The notes below the pieces were generated by a model that saw only the letters and a list, made by a program, of their open reading frames with translations, was not told the DNA's origin and did no database searches. From Psychrobium sp. MM17-31 (lineage in GTDB: Bacteria > Pseudomonadota > Gammaproteobacteria > Enterobacterales > Psychrobiaceae), in contig NZ_JAKRGA010000001.1 in the NCBI RefSeq assembly GCF_022347785.1, forward strand, positions 806,001 to 870,000: DNA of 64,000 nt, given 5' to 3'. Both the position numbers and the translations under genes were made by a program. This document shows positions 28,465 through 36,538 of the stretch, in pieces. Position 1 is the stretch's first letter; each line of letters starts with the position of its first letter.

Positions 28465-29442
28465 TTACAATGGATAATCGGGTAAAACTTCCGGTCGTGT
28501 TTTCTTCTTTTCCCTTCCTTTCTCCATATAGCGTTTAACTTCCCAATCTCTCTGAGCTTTTTTAGTACCGCCATACCAAGTTGTTACACCATATTGAGCA
28601 AATTTATACTCCAATCGATTCGCGTCAATTTTATGGGCAATAAACTCACTTTCTGCCTTATTTAAGGCTTCAATACGACTTTGAATGCGCTTTTTGAATC
28701 GAACTAACTCGTCATATGAAACAAAAACACCAGTAAATACAGGTTGTATCGTTATTCTATTGAGAACAATTTCACTCGGCTTTGGTGGTTCAATCTTTTT
28801 CGACGAGCGCATGTAGATATTAACCATGGAACGAACATCCTCAAAAGTATGCTCCGAGATTCTCTTCATGTTAGCCATACTAAAGGCATGCTCCATGTAT
28901 GAGCTGCTTGAATCTTTTCTCTTTAGTTCAAAATAGCCATTTATGGTGTTAAATATTGTCTTGTTAACAATAGTAACTTTATAAAACTGCTGAAACTGTC
29001 CATTTCCTTTGTCCTCGTTGCGCACGAATTGGTGAGATATATCGATATTATCTTTCCAATACTTTGCAAGAGCTTGCTCGCTGTTAATATCGGAAAACTC
29101 AGCCTTATATTGCTCTAACTGGGCTATAACTGGCTGTGATTTCTCACGGAAAATGGCGAGTGCTTTTTGATGAGCTTCCTCTTTAAGACGCTTTTGCTCT
29201 GCGAGATATTCTCTCTGTAGCTCAATTGCTTGTATTACCGTTGTGCCAACAACATAGTCCTTTTCACGTCTCATATATGCGGAAAGCAGACTGTATTCTT
29301 CATTGGTTAATTCGGCATTGACACGATCCCTGAATTCTTTTTGTTGAGCTCTTGTGTCATCTTTTTTGGGTAATGTTTCGTCTCTGATATCACCACAGGC
29401 GACGAGAGTACATAGAAAAATGAATAGAAATAGGTGTTTCAT
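28465..29442 (-). CDS. Hypothetical lipoprotein with coiled-coil region
   Basis: This is a 325-residue lipoprotein starting at ATG 29442, chosen for the AAGGGA ribosome site and the signal peptide MKHLFLFIFLCTLVAC. The in-frame extension to 29490 was rejected. Residues about 35-110 are rich in Lys, Glu and Gln (RREKDYVV..., EQKRLKEEAHQKAL) and likely form a helix or coiled coil. A second charged helix lies near 245-280, and the tail is very basic. The family is unknown to me. It stands alone between a chemoreceptor gene and the rsgA-psd operon. Confidence 0.7.
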   Translation of the reverse strand: MKHLFLFIFLCTLVACGDIRDETLPKKDDTRAQQKEFRDRVNAELTNEEYSLLSAYMRREKDYVVGTTVIQAIELQREYLAEQKRLKEEAHQKALAIFREKSQPVIAQLEQYKAEFSDINSEQALAKYWKDNIDISHQFVRNEDKGNGQFQQFYKVTIVNKTIFNTINGYFELKRKDSSSSYMEHAFSMANMKRISEHTFEDVRSMVNIYMRSSKKIEPPKPSEIVLNRITIQPVFTGVFVSYDELVRFKKRIQSRIEALNKAESEFIAHKIDANRLEYKFAQYGVTTWYGGTKKAQRDWEVKRYMEKGREKKKTRPEVLPDYPL

Positions 29443-29589
29443 TGAATAATCCCTTAAGTTTGAAATTACATATGAAAAACACAAAACCAATTGCTGGTTA
29501 CTACGTATGGTTTAACAATTAAATCTAAGTTTTAAGGACTACAAAACTAACGAATTTGACAAAAATTCGCAAACAGATTATTCGGCAAT

Positions 29590-29949
29590 TTATTGATTTG
29601 TACCCTGATGATAGATCATCTTCCACTGCTGAGCTTCTTGATCTAATCGCCAAATGGATGTGCGGCGAGAATGCAACTCGCCATTGTCACTATAAATAAT
29701 TGCTCTATAGCAAAGCTGAGCAATAATTGGCGCCATTAATCGGCATTCAAAATCGAACTGCTGACAGCGCATCGGATCTTCGTTTGGCAATCGGTTGATA
29801 ACGTCATCAAAACCAAATCGACGTCCACTAGCACCAACTTCAATAAAATCGACGTCTATTAACTGCTTTAAGGTCATTGCATCATGTCTCGAATTCGGTG
29901 CCACTAACGCCCGCTCTTGTTCAATAAGTAAATCTTTCAAATCATCCAT
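29590..29949 (-). CDS. NTF2-like protein (DUF4440 type)
   Basis: This 119-residue protein reads as a SnoaL/DUF4440-like cone fold: LLIEQERALVAPNSRHDAMT, then LKQLIDVDFIEVGASGRRFG, and a final RRTSIWRLDQEAQQWKMIYH. These are the conserved parts of the family, whose members bind small molecules or act as simple enzymes. It overlaps the stop of the EamA gene by 8 bases, so it is translationally coupled and is the last gene of the rsgA operon. No specific role is known. Confidence 0.78.
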   Translation of the reverse strand: MDDLKDLLIEQERALVAPNSRHDAMTLKQLIDVDFIEVGASGRRFGFDDVINRLPNEDPMRCQQFDFECRLMAPIIAQLCYRAIIYSDNGELHSRRTSIWRLDQEAQQWKMIYHQGTNQ

Positions 29950-30829
29950 GACGATTCCTTGTTACCAGTACTGTTTCTAATACAGCGGCTATTACAATTA
30001 ATAACCCGCCGACATAAACCGTGGTACTAGGCCATTGTCCTAAAACCAACGCAGCTAAAATAACTCCATATACCGGTTGCATGCAAGAAATTAAGCCAGC
30101 GGTTTTTGCAGATAGGTGACGTAAGCAATTAGCGAGAAATGAATGTGGTGCAGCAGTAAAAATAACACTTAATATCAATAACAGCCCTAATTCACCCAAC
30201 TGACCATTAGCCCATAAGCCTGACATATTCAGCGGGTTGTAATCCATAAAAGGGAGCAATAACACAGAGGTGACAGCCGTTTGATAAAACATCGCCTGCG
30301 TGCCTTTATATTGGCTAAAATAGCGCTTATGAAGAACATTGCGAATAGCAAACAGTACACCTGAAATCACACCAAAAACCACGCCAAGTGTCGTATTATT
30401 TTGCAATGTTAATTCAGGCACTAATAAATAAACGCCGACAAATACAACAATGGCACAAATGACATCACGTTGCTGCGGTTTAGCACCTGAAAATAATGGT
30501 TCTAAAAACACGGTTACAACGGGATAACAAAAGAAAGCCAACATGCCAATTGCGACACCGGCGAGCTGCAAACCGTAAAAATAGGTGACCCAGTGCAGGC
30601 AAACCGTCACACCAAGTAAGGCTGCAACTTTATAATCAGTTGCTGAATTTAAGCTAAGATTGTCCCCCTGCCACTTAATCATCAACGCTAGGCTAATGGC
30701 AGCAATGGCTGTGCGAAATAATGTTATATCAACCGATGACCACGGCAAGAGATGTGAAAACAATGCCGTACCACCAAATAGAAGTACGGCAAAGTGAAGT
30801 TGAAAAAGACTCTTAGTCTGCTCTGACAT
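29942..30829 (-). CDS. EamA/DMT-family transporter
   Basis: This 295-residue inner-membrane protein has ten predicted helices made of two EamA repeats, the usual layout of drug/metabolite exporters. The second half contains CMQPVYGVILAALVLGQWPS, the typical EamA segment. It lies 15 bases downstream of psd and overlaps the next gene, so it belongs to the rsgA-psd operon. The substrate is unknown. Confidence 0.88.
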   Translation of the reverse strand: MSEQTKSLFQLHFAVLLFGGTALFSHLLPWSSVDITLFRTAIAAISLALMIKWQGDNLSLNSATDYKVAALLGVTVCLHWVTYFYGLQLAGVAIGMLAFFCYPVVTVFLEPLFSGAKPQQRDVICAIVVFVGVYLLVPELTLQNNTTLGVVFGVISGVLFAIRNVLHKRYFSQYKGTQAMFYQTAVTSVLLLPFMDYNPLNMSGLWANGQLGELGLLLILSVIFTAAPHSFLANCLRHLSAKTAGLISCMQPVYGVILAALVLGQWPSTTVYVGGLLIVIAAVLETVLVTRNRHG

Positions 30830-30844
30830 GAGATTCAGAACAGG

Positions 30845-31708
30845 TTATTTGTTTAAATGAGCCATTGGCTGACCAAGTCGAGTGACAGTACCAGCTTCTA
30901 GTCCTTCTTCGAAATGACTCAGCATATCGTCGCCAAATAACATCACAACGGTAGAGCCTAGCTTAAAGCGCCCCATTTCATCACCTTTCTTAAAGGTGAT
31001 TGCATTGTCGCCATCCGCTGGATATTCCCAGCTATCAAGTTGACCACAAGGTGGCGTTACTGTGCCGTGCCATGTCGTTTCAATACTCGCCACAATAGTC
31101 GCGCCAACTAACACCATCGCCATTGGGCCGTGTTCAGTGTCAAAAATTGCTGCAACGCGCTCATTACGGGCGAATAAACCCGGTACGTTTTGGGCAGTTA
31201 ATGGATTTACTGAGAATAGATCACCCGGCACATAGACCATTTCGCGCAGGGTAGCGTCCATTGGCATGTGAATGCGATGATAATCTTTTGGCGCAAGATA
31301 AATCGTTGAGAAATGGCCATTGGCAAAAGGCTTAGCACGATTTTTATCACCACCAAGTAAAGTAAACGCAGAATAGTCATGGCCTTTCGCTTGGATGATA
31401 CGGCCAGCTGTCATTGGCCCTTGCTGTGAAACACAACCATCAACAGGTAATACAACGTCGGTATCACAAATTGGACGTAAGCCCTCTTTTAGCTCGCGCG
31501 TAAAGAAGTCGTTGAACGTTTTGTAGTGCTCAGGATCTTCATGCAGCGCTTCGCTCATATCTATTTTGTACTGTTTGATAAACCACTTGATAAACGTTGT
31601 GGTTGCACTGCCACTTTCTGACGCAGCAAAGCGTCCCATAATGCGAGAAATAGCATGCTTAGGCAGGACATATTGTCCGAAAATTTTAAATCTATCTAAA
31701 ACGCTCAA
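30845..31708 (-). CDS. psd: Phosphatidylserine decarboxylase proenzyme
   Basis: This 287-residue precursor decarboxylates phosphatidylserine to phosphatidylethanolamine at the inner membrane. The self-cleavage motif LGST lies at 250-253; cleavage between Gly251 and Ser252 gives the beta chain and a pyruvoyl alpha chain. [20 protein letters not shown] and [20 protein letters not shown] are conserved. The start is TTG 31708 with AAGGA 6 bases before it; alignment with other Psd N-termini supports it. It lies 9 bases after rsgA, the usual gammaproteobacterial order. Confidence 0.95.
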   Translation of the reverse strand: MSVLDRFKIFGQYVLPKHAISRIMGRFAASESGSATTTFIKWFIKQYKIDMSEALHEDPEHYKTFNDFFTRELKEGLRPICDTDVVLPVDGCVSQQGPMTAGRIIQAKGHDYSAFTLLGGDKNRAKPFANGHFSTIYLAPKDYHRIHMPMDATLREMVYVPGDLFSVNPLTAQNVPGLFARNERVAAIFDTEHGPMAMVLVGATIVASIETTWHGTVTPPCGQLDSWEYPADGDNAITFKKGDEMGRFKLGSTVVMLFGDDMLSHFEEGLEAGTVTRLGQPMAHLNK

Positions 31709-31717
31709 AATAATTCC

Positions 31718-32767
31718 TTAATTAGCGCCGCCCGGATGGCGGTTGGGTTTATTATTATCTAACGATTCGAGGATTCGATGATAATTGTCAAATCGCTCAC
31801 TATCAATCTTTTCATCTTCCACGGCTTGGGCAAGAATACAACCGGGATCGTCAAGGTGCTTACAGTCTCTAAACTTACAGCCGCCTAAAAACTCGCGAAA
31901 CTCAACAAAACACCACGCGATACGCTCAGGATCGAGATGCCATAGGCCGAATTCACGCACCCCAGGGCTATCAATTAAATCACCGCCATCTTTAAAATGC
32001 AGTAATTTCGCCGTCGTTGTGGTGTGCATGCCAAGGCCAGAGGTATCAGAAATATCACCAGTAATGAGTTCAGCTTCAGGCATCAAGGCATTAATCAATG
32101 AAGACTTACCAACTCCAGATTGACCGACGAAGATATTAACATTGTCTTTTAGCAAGGTATTAAGTTCATCAACCCCTTCGCCGCTTTTACTCGACAGCAT
32201 AATGACTTGATAATCGATATCGCGATAAGGCTCTAGCATTTCATCGAGTAATTCACGGCCTTCATCGTCTAATAAATCGATTTTATTAAGCACAATAATC
32301 GGCTTGATTTCGACATCTTCCGACGCCACCAAATAACGGTCGACAATTTGCGTAGAAAAAGCAGGAACAACCGAGGAGACAATAAAGATTTGATTGATGT
32401 TGGCGGCAACAACTTTAACGCCATCGTAAAAATCAGGACGAGTTAACTCACTAACGCGTTCGTGTACCGCTTCAATAACACCGCTAATGCCAGATAACAC
32501 TTCATTACCACGGCGCCAAACGACTTTATCACCAGTGACTAATGAACCAGCTGTACGGCGAATGTTGCAACGGAAAATCTCACCATTACTATCTTCAACA
32601 TCGGCGTGCTGACCATAGCGACTGATAATTAAGCCATCTTCTTGAGCGCCAAGCTGATCGGCTTGCCATTGCACCTGTGCTTGTTCTTTATTGCCCGACA
32701 GGCGTTTTTTGCGATTAGAACTAACGCGGCGCTGTTGGCCTTTGGTTAGCTTTTTCTTTTTAGCCAA
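31718..32767 (-). CDS. rsgA: Ribosome small-subunit maturation GTPase RsgA
   Basis: This is a 349-residue circularly permuted GTPase that releases maturation factors from the 30S subunit. It has the basic N-terminus [19 protein letters not shown], an OB-fold, and then the permuted G motifs: NKID (G4), [12 protein letters not shown] (G1) and DSPGVREFG (G3). A C-terminal zinc site [14 protein letters not shown] follows. The start is TTG 32767, fixed by the conserved N-terminus. It is transcribed divergently from orn, as in many relatives. Confidence 0.95.
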   Translation of the reverse strand: MAKKKKLTKGQQRRVSSNRKKRLSGNKEQAQVQWQADQLGAQEDGLIISRYGQHADVEDSNGEIFRCNIRRTAGSLVTGDKVVWRRGNEVLSGISGVIEAVHERVSELTRPDFYDGVKVVAANINQIFIVSSVVPAFSTQIVDRYLVASEDVEIKPIIVLNKIDLLDDEGRELLDEMLEPYRDIDYQVIMLSSKSGEGVDELNTLLKDNVNIFVGQSGVGKSSLINALMPEAELITGDISDTSGLGMHTTTTAKLLHFKDGGDLIDSPGVREFGLWHLDPERIAWCFVEFREFLGGCKFRDCKHLDDPGCILAQAVEDEKIDSERFDNYHRILESLDNNKPNRHPGGAN

Positions 32768-32906
32768 ATGAACTCTTCTGTTTCGAAACCTAAAATCAAT
32801 GGCGCATCATACCAATAATTTTGCATAAAATCTGTTGATTAAAAGAGGCGTCAACGCATTATTTATTGATATACTGCTAACAATTTTAAATCAGGTTATC
32901 AAAATC

Positions 32907-33506
32907 ATGTCTGAAACAGCTATTACACCTCAAGATCAAAGCGCAGAAGAGCGTGCACAAAACCTCATTTGGATCGACTTAGAAATGACGGGGTTAGAAC
33001 CTGATACCGATGTAATTATTGAAATCGCTACCATAGTGACAGATAAAGATCTCAATGTATTAGCGCAAGGCCCTGTTTTGGCGATCTCACAGCCACAGGC
33101 ACGTTTAGACGCGATGGATGAGTGGAACACAACCCACCACAATGCATCAGGCCTAGTTAAGCGCGTACAAGAAAGTACTATTACTGAACAAGATGCCATT
33201 GACCAAACCATCGCCTTTTTAAAACCTTGGGTCGACGCTGGCGTGTCACCACTTTGTGGTAACACTATTGGTCAGGATCGCCGATTCCTCGTTCGTCACA
33301 TGCGTGAACTAGAAGATTACTTCCACTATCGCAGCATCGATGTCAGTACTTTAAAAGAGTTAGCTAAGCGCTGGCAGCCAGAACTGGCAAAAGGTTTTAA
33401 GAAGAAAGGTGCGCATTTAGCGCTAGACGACATCTTAGAATCAATTGAAGAGCTTAGATATTATCGCGAACACTTTATAAAAAACGAGCAAATGGTGACA
33501 GCGTAA
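32907..33506 (+). CDS. orn: Oligoribonuclease
   Basis: This 199-residue 3'-5' exoribonuclease of the DEDDh type degrades very short RNA and pGpG to mononucleotides. [20 protein letters not shown] supplies the first Asp/Glu pair, [15 protein letters not shown] the next Asp, and HLALDDI the His and last Asp. ATG 32907 gives [11 protein letters not shown]; the longer frame from 32835 adds a 24-residue hydrophobic extension not typical of Orn and was rejected. It is divergent from rsgA and is followed by the tRNA array. Confidence 0.95.
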   Translation: MSETAITPQDQSAEERAQNLIWIDLEMTGLEPDTDVIIEIATIVTDKDLNVLAQGPVLAISQPQARLDAMDEWNTTHHNASGLVKRVQESTITEQDAIDQTIAFLKPWVDAGVSPLCGNTIGQDRRFLVRHMRELEDYFHYRSIDVSTLKELAKRWQPELAKGFKKKGAHLALDDILESIEELRYYREHFIKNEQMVTA

Positions 33507-33555
33507 GCAATTTGGCAAAGAAATAGCCAGTTAGTGATTTTTTATAAAAAAACAC

Positions 33556-33583
33556 TTGCAGGGTAAATTAATCACTCTATAAT
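33556..33583 (+). promoter_or_regulatory. Sigma-70 promoter of the tRNA-Gly array
   Basis: TTGCAG at 33556-33561 and a perfect TATAAT at 33578-33583 are 16 bases apart. The GCGC that follows the -10 box is a GC-rich discriminator, the type found at stringently controlled stable-RNA promoters. Confidence 0.8.
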
Positions 33584-33586
33584 GCG

Positions 33587-33622
33587 CTTCACTTACTTAG
33601 CAAGCCAGCCAAGTAAGTGAAG
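33587..33622 (+). other. Leader hairpin before the tRNA-Gly array
   Basis: CTTCACTTACTT (33587-33598) pairs perfectly with AAGTAAGTGAAG (33611-33622) around a 12-base loop. It begins at about the expected transcription start and ends 9 bases before the first tRNA. It may be part of the precursor 5' leader; no T tract follows, so it is not a terminator. Confidence 0.6.
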
Positions 33623-33631
33623 AATTGAAAT

Positions 33632-33707
33632 GCGACTTTAGCTCAGCTGGTAGAGCGCAACCTTGCCAAGGTTGAGGTCACGAGTTCGAACCTCGTAAGT
33701 CGCTCCA
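33632..33707 (+). tRNA. tRNA-Gly (anticodon GCC), copy 1
   Basis: This 76-base tRNA has a 7-bp acceptor stem GCGACTT/AAGTCGC, a discriminator T and an encoded CCA. The D arm is GCTCAGCTGGTAGAGC. The anticodon stem is CAACC/GGTTG with loop TTGCCAA, so the anticodon is GCC. The T arm contains GTTCGAA. Confidence 0.97.
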
Positions 33708-33749
33708 ATTTTTTAGCATTTATGTTAACTAATTGGTTAAGCGAAAATA

Positions 33750-33786
33750 GAGGTCAACATATTCAGTGCCTCGAAAGACGCTACAA
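33750..33786 (+). pseudogene. Degenerate tRNA-Gly 3' half in spacer 1
   Basis: The spacer after copy 1 contains GAGGTCA, then a diverged T loop, then GCCTCGAAAGACGCTACAA. This aligns with the variable loop, T arm, acceptor and CCA end of the neighbouring tRNA (GAGGTCA...ACCTCGTAAGTCGCTCCAA). A weaker D-arm match (TTGGTTAAGCG) lies just upstream, but the anticodon arm is absent. It looks like a decayed copy. Confidence 0.6.
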
Positions 33787-33806
33787 TTTCTCTTCTTAAG
33801 AAATAT

Positions 33807-33882
33807 GCGACTTTAGCTCAGCTGGTAGAGCGCAACCTTGCCAAGGTTGAGGTCACGAGTTCGAACCTCGTAAGTCGCTCCA
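33807..33882 (+). tRNA. tRNA-Gly (anticodon GCC), copy 2
   Basis: This copy is identical in sequence to copy 1, with the GCC anticodon and encoded CCA. It starts exactly 175 bases downstream of copy 1, within a tandemly repeated unit that includes the spacer. Confidence 0.97.
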
Positions 33883-33925
33883 ATTTTTTAGCATTTATGT
33901 TAATTAGTTGGCTAAGCGAAAATAG

Positions 33926-33962
33926 AGGTCAACATATTCAGTACCTCGAAAGACGCTCCAAC
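33926..33962 (+). pseudogene. Degenerate tRNA-Gly 3' half in spacer 2
   Basis: The second spacer repeats the first with a few substitutions. It contains GAGGTCA and ACCTCGAAAGACGCTCCAA, which differs from the real tRNA 3' end (ACCTCGTAAGTCGCTCCAA) at only two positions. This copy is closer to the tRNA than the one in spacer 1. Confidence 0.62.
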
Positions 33963-33981
33963 TTCTCTTCTTAAGAAATAT

Positions 33982-34057
33982 GCGACTTTAGCTCAGCTGG
34001 TAGAGCGCGACCTTGCCAAGGTCGAGGTCACGAGTTCGAACCTCGTAAGTCGCTCCA
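33982..34057 (+). tRNA. tRNA-Gly (anticodon GCC), copy 3
   Basis: This is the same tRNA with one paired change: the anticodon stem is CGACC/GGTCG instead of CAACC/GGTTG. This is a compensatory A-U to G-C replacement, which shows the copy is under selection. CCA is encoded. The spacer repeat does not continue after it. Confidence 0.97.
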
Positions 34058-34323
34058 AATTTTCTTCAAAATAATTCCAATAAAGCATTCATCAACTTTT
34101 AAATTAATCATTATTGATACAGTTTAAATAATTGCGATGTCTAATTATTCACAATCATTAACTGACTGTTATTTATAATCTAATCCAACTCCCCCGACCT
34201 CTTTGTCTTTACATTCAAAATATCGATTGCGACTAAAGATTTAGTTATACTTCTGCGCTGATGAATTTTAGGACAATTTAACTGTCTATTTCATTTCCCG
34301 ATTTTTAAATTTGAGATCCCTTA
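34058..34323. other. AT-rich intergenic region, nothing recognised
   Basis: This gap of about 270 bases lies between the tRNA array and the acyltransferase gene. No ORF, hairpin terminator or clear promoter could be supported. It must hold the promoter of the acyltransferase gene. Confidence 0.4.
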
Positions 34324-35439
34324 ATGTTTGATGATATTAGGCCTTTTCGCGATAGCGAAGTCCCAGCTATTGTAAAAAAACTCGTTAATGAGCCAGCGCT
34401 ACAACAATCAATTGCCAGTTATGTACTGCCTAAATTGCATCGTTTCGTGCCTGGACTTAGCCGACTGATGGTTAAAAGCTATTTAACATGGCGTTTGAAA
34501 TCTATTCACAGCGTGGATGACTTTCAAACAGAAGTGGCGAAATACCTCCATCGCCTTATCAAACAAAGTACTGACGGTTTTAGTTTCGACGGTTTAGCAA
34601 AACTCGACATGAGTAAACCAACGTTATTTATTAGTAACCACCGTGATATAGCCCTCGATCCTGCGCTAGTAAATCTTGCTCTGTATAAAAGCGGTGTAAG
34701 CACTGTGGAAATAGCTATTGGCGATAACCTACTTAGCAAGCCTTGGGTCTCCGATTTAATGCGCTTGAACAAGAGCTTTATCGTTAAACGCAGCGCAAAA
34801 TCAAAGCGTGAAATGCTCACTAACTCAAAAAATCTCTCTGGGTATATTCACCATACATTGACCGACAATCAACAAAACATCTGGATTGCCCAGCGCGAAG
34901 GTCGCGCCAAAGATGGTCTGGATAAAACTAATGCAGCGCTGATTTCAATGCTGTTACTCAACAAGCCAAAAACACAGTCGATTAGTGAATACATTAAAGA
35001 GCTCAACATAGTGCCTGTCTCTATTAGCTATGAATTTGACCCATGCGATCATCATAAAGCGATTGAGTTAGCGACTATTGAAGAAACGGGAACTTACGAG
35101 AAAGACACCCACGAAGATCTCAACAGCATCACCCAAGGTTTACTAGGTTACAAAGGCCGAATTCACATCGAATTTGGCGATGCACTGCACGGTGAATTTG
35201 AAGATTCAAAGGCGATTGCCGCAGAGATTGATCGTCAAATCATCGGCAACTACCGCCTATATGATTCAAACATTGCAGCTAAGGCCCGACTAACTAAAGC
35301 GGAAATAACCAGCGAATGTGAAGAGCACAGCATGCTGGAAACCCTCAGCGAGCGCATGCATGACTTAACTGAAGCACAGCAGAAGTGGCTGCTAACAATG
35401 TACGCTAACCCTGCCCTAGCTAAGGAAAGCGTCGAATAA
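34324..35439 (+). CDS. PlsC-like 1-acyl-glycerol-3-phosphate acyltransferase family protein
   Basis: This is a 371-residue lysophospholipid acyltransferase-like protein. FISNHRDIALDPALVN supplies the His/Asp catalytic motif, but with five residues between His and Asp instead of the usual four. FIVKRSAKSKRE and AQREGRAKDG stand for the later substrate-binding motifs. No membrane helix is obvious. It may transfer acyl groups to phospholipid precursors, but the long C-terminal region (about 230-371) is not found in short PlsC enzymes. It converges on the pseudouridine synthase gene with only 3 bases between the stops. Confidence 0.78.
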   Translation: MFDDIRPFRDSEVPAIVKKLVNEPALQQSIASYVLPKLHRFVPGLSRLMVKSYLTWRLKSIHSVDDFQTEVAKYLHRLIKQSTDGFSFDGLAKLDMSKPTLFISNHRDIALDPALVNLALYKSGVSTVEIAIGDNLLSKPWVSDLMRLNKSFIVKRSAKSKREMLTNSKNLSGYIHHTLTDNQQNIWIAQREGRAKDGLDKTNAALISMLLLNKPKTQSISEYIKELNIVPVSISYEFDPCDHHKAIELATIEETGTYEKDTHEDLNSITQGLLGYKGRIHIEFGDALHGEFEDSKAIAAEIDRQIIGNYRLYDSNIAAKARLTKAEITSECEEHSMLETLSERMHDLTEAQQKWLLTMYANPALAKESVE

Positions 35440-35442
35440 TTG

Positions 35443-36294
35443 CTATTCTTTTGACAGCAGCAGTTGTGGTTTCACCTCAAACTGCTGCGCCTTGTCTGAT
35501 AACGGGCAATTAAAACTCAAGTGATAGGCACATAACTGCAAGTCATAATCTGCATTATCAAGCACGTCCCCATAAAGCCTATCACCAACAATCGCAAAAC
35601 CATCTTCACTCAAATGCTTCCTAATTTGATGTTTGCGACCAGTGCCAATTTCCACATCAAGTAGGGAATAATCATTATCACTATTGTAACGTAACAATGT
35701 CGCCTTGGTGTAAGCGCTGCGCCCATCGATATCGGTTTTATAGGTTTTAACACCATCAAAGTGACCATTTATCACTGCTTGATATTTTTTAGTGATATTA
35801 CGTTGTTCAAATAGCGCCGTGAGCTCTCGAACGCCACGTCTTGAATGTGCGACTAAAATAATGCCTTGAGTTGCTCTATCGAGACGATGTACCAAAAACG
35901 CAGGCCGCTGCGGGGTTAAATTAAGCTCTGCAAAGCGGGCAATGGTGGAATGGTCGCCCCACTTAGAACCTTGGCTCATCATGCCACTTGGCTTATACCA
36001 CACAGAGTAATCACCGCAATCACTAATCAATTGAGGATGCACAAAATCATCGCTAAGTGCTGCCTCATTGTAGTAAAGATGTAGTTCTTGCCCCACTTGT
36101 AACTGAGTCTTAGCACGACGCAGTCTTTTGGTTTTCCCTTTATCTGTTAACCAGACTGCCCCTTTTTGCATGACTTGCTTGATCTGAGCTTTGGACAGCG
36201 ATAAATCATGCTCCAAACAACCTAGCTGCAATAATTCAAGCGCTGAGATTTCGGTGGTTATGGATTGGTGAAGTTCAAATTTAATCAAGGTCAT
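35443..36294 (-). CDS. RluA-family pseudouridine synthase
   Basis: This 283-residue enzyme converts uridine to pseudouridine in RNA. An N-terminal S4-like region (LSKAQIKQVMQKGAVWL) is followed by the catalytic signature AFLVHRLDRATQGIILVAHS, with the catalytic Asp in HRLDRAT, and GRKHQIRKHL. ATG 36294 with AGGCGA 6 bases upstream was chosen. The longer frame begins at a GTG (36375) within the enhancer repeats of the next operon and lacks a ribosome site. The exact target RNA is unknown. Confidence 0.88.
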   Translation of the reverse strand: MTLIKFELHQSITTEISALELLQLGCLEHDLSLSKAQIKQVMQKGAVWLTDKGKTKRLRRAKTQLQVGQELHLYYNEAALSDDFVHPQLISDCGDYSVWYKPSGMMSQGSKWGDHSTIARFAELNLTPQRPAFLVHRLDRATQGIILVAHSRRGVRELTALFEQRNITKKYQAVINGHFDGVKTYKTDIDGRSAYTKATLLRYNSDNDYSLLDVEIGTGRKHQIRKHLSEDGFAIVGDRLYGDVLDNADYDLQLCAYHLSFNCPLSDKAQQFEVKPQLLLSKE

Positions 36295-36368
36295 GCTATC
36301 GCCTAAAAACAAGGTCGCCACTTTAGCATTTTTCGCCGCCAAAAGCCCAGTGTCCACGCCCTGTACAT

Positions 36369-36407
36369 CGGACACAAGCGGACACTTTTTCTGTGTACGC
36401 CGGACAC
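36369..36407 (+). promoter_or_regulatory. CGGACAC repeats, candidate enhancer of the ABC efflux operon
   Basis: CGGACAC occurs three times, at 36369-36375, 36379-36385 and 36401-36407. The last copy is part of the dyad GTGTACG-C-CGGACAC (36393-36407). The first two are spaced 10 bases apart, one helical turn. They lie about 65-100 bases upstream of the sigma-54 promoter, where NtrC-type activators bind. The activator encoded in the operon (41167-42474) is the likely ligand. Confidence 0.55.
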
Positions 36408-36470
36408 TATAAAAATACCCAAAAACAATTTATTAATTTTAAAACAATGACTTAATTATTTATTTCAATT

Positions 36471-36485
36471 TGGCACAGTACTCGC
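36471..36485 (+). promoter_or_regulatory. Sigma-54 promoter of the ABC efflux operon
   Basis: TGGCACAGTACTCGC matches the -24/-12 consensus TGGCAC-N5-TTGC closely, with the invariant GG and GC exactly 10 bases apart. It lies 53 bases before the ATG of the fusion-protein gene. The operon encodes an RpoN-dependent activator, which supports the call. Confidence 0.75.
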
Positions 36486-36538
36486 ACTGTTAGTGAAAAT
36501 GATATTTTCTAATTTAATTAACCGACGAGTATTAAGTC

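Noticed and set aside
28338-28574. Minus-strand frame of 78 codons overlapping the hypothetical lipoprotein gene
   Set aside because: It overlaps the 3' end of the lipoprotein gene in another frame and has no convincing start. I could not tie it to any protein family.
33632-34057. Repeated 175-base units read as a CRISPR-like or phage attachment array
   Set aside because: The repeats are tRNA genes with conserved spacers, and spacers in CRISPR arrays are unique. No integrase gene is nearby.
36295-36375. Upstream GTG start for the pseudouridine synthase
   Set aside because: It has no ribosome site, adds 27 atypical residues, and overlaps the CGGACAC repeats of the divergent operon. ATG 36294 has a good site.
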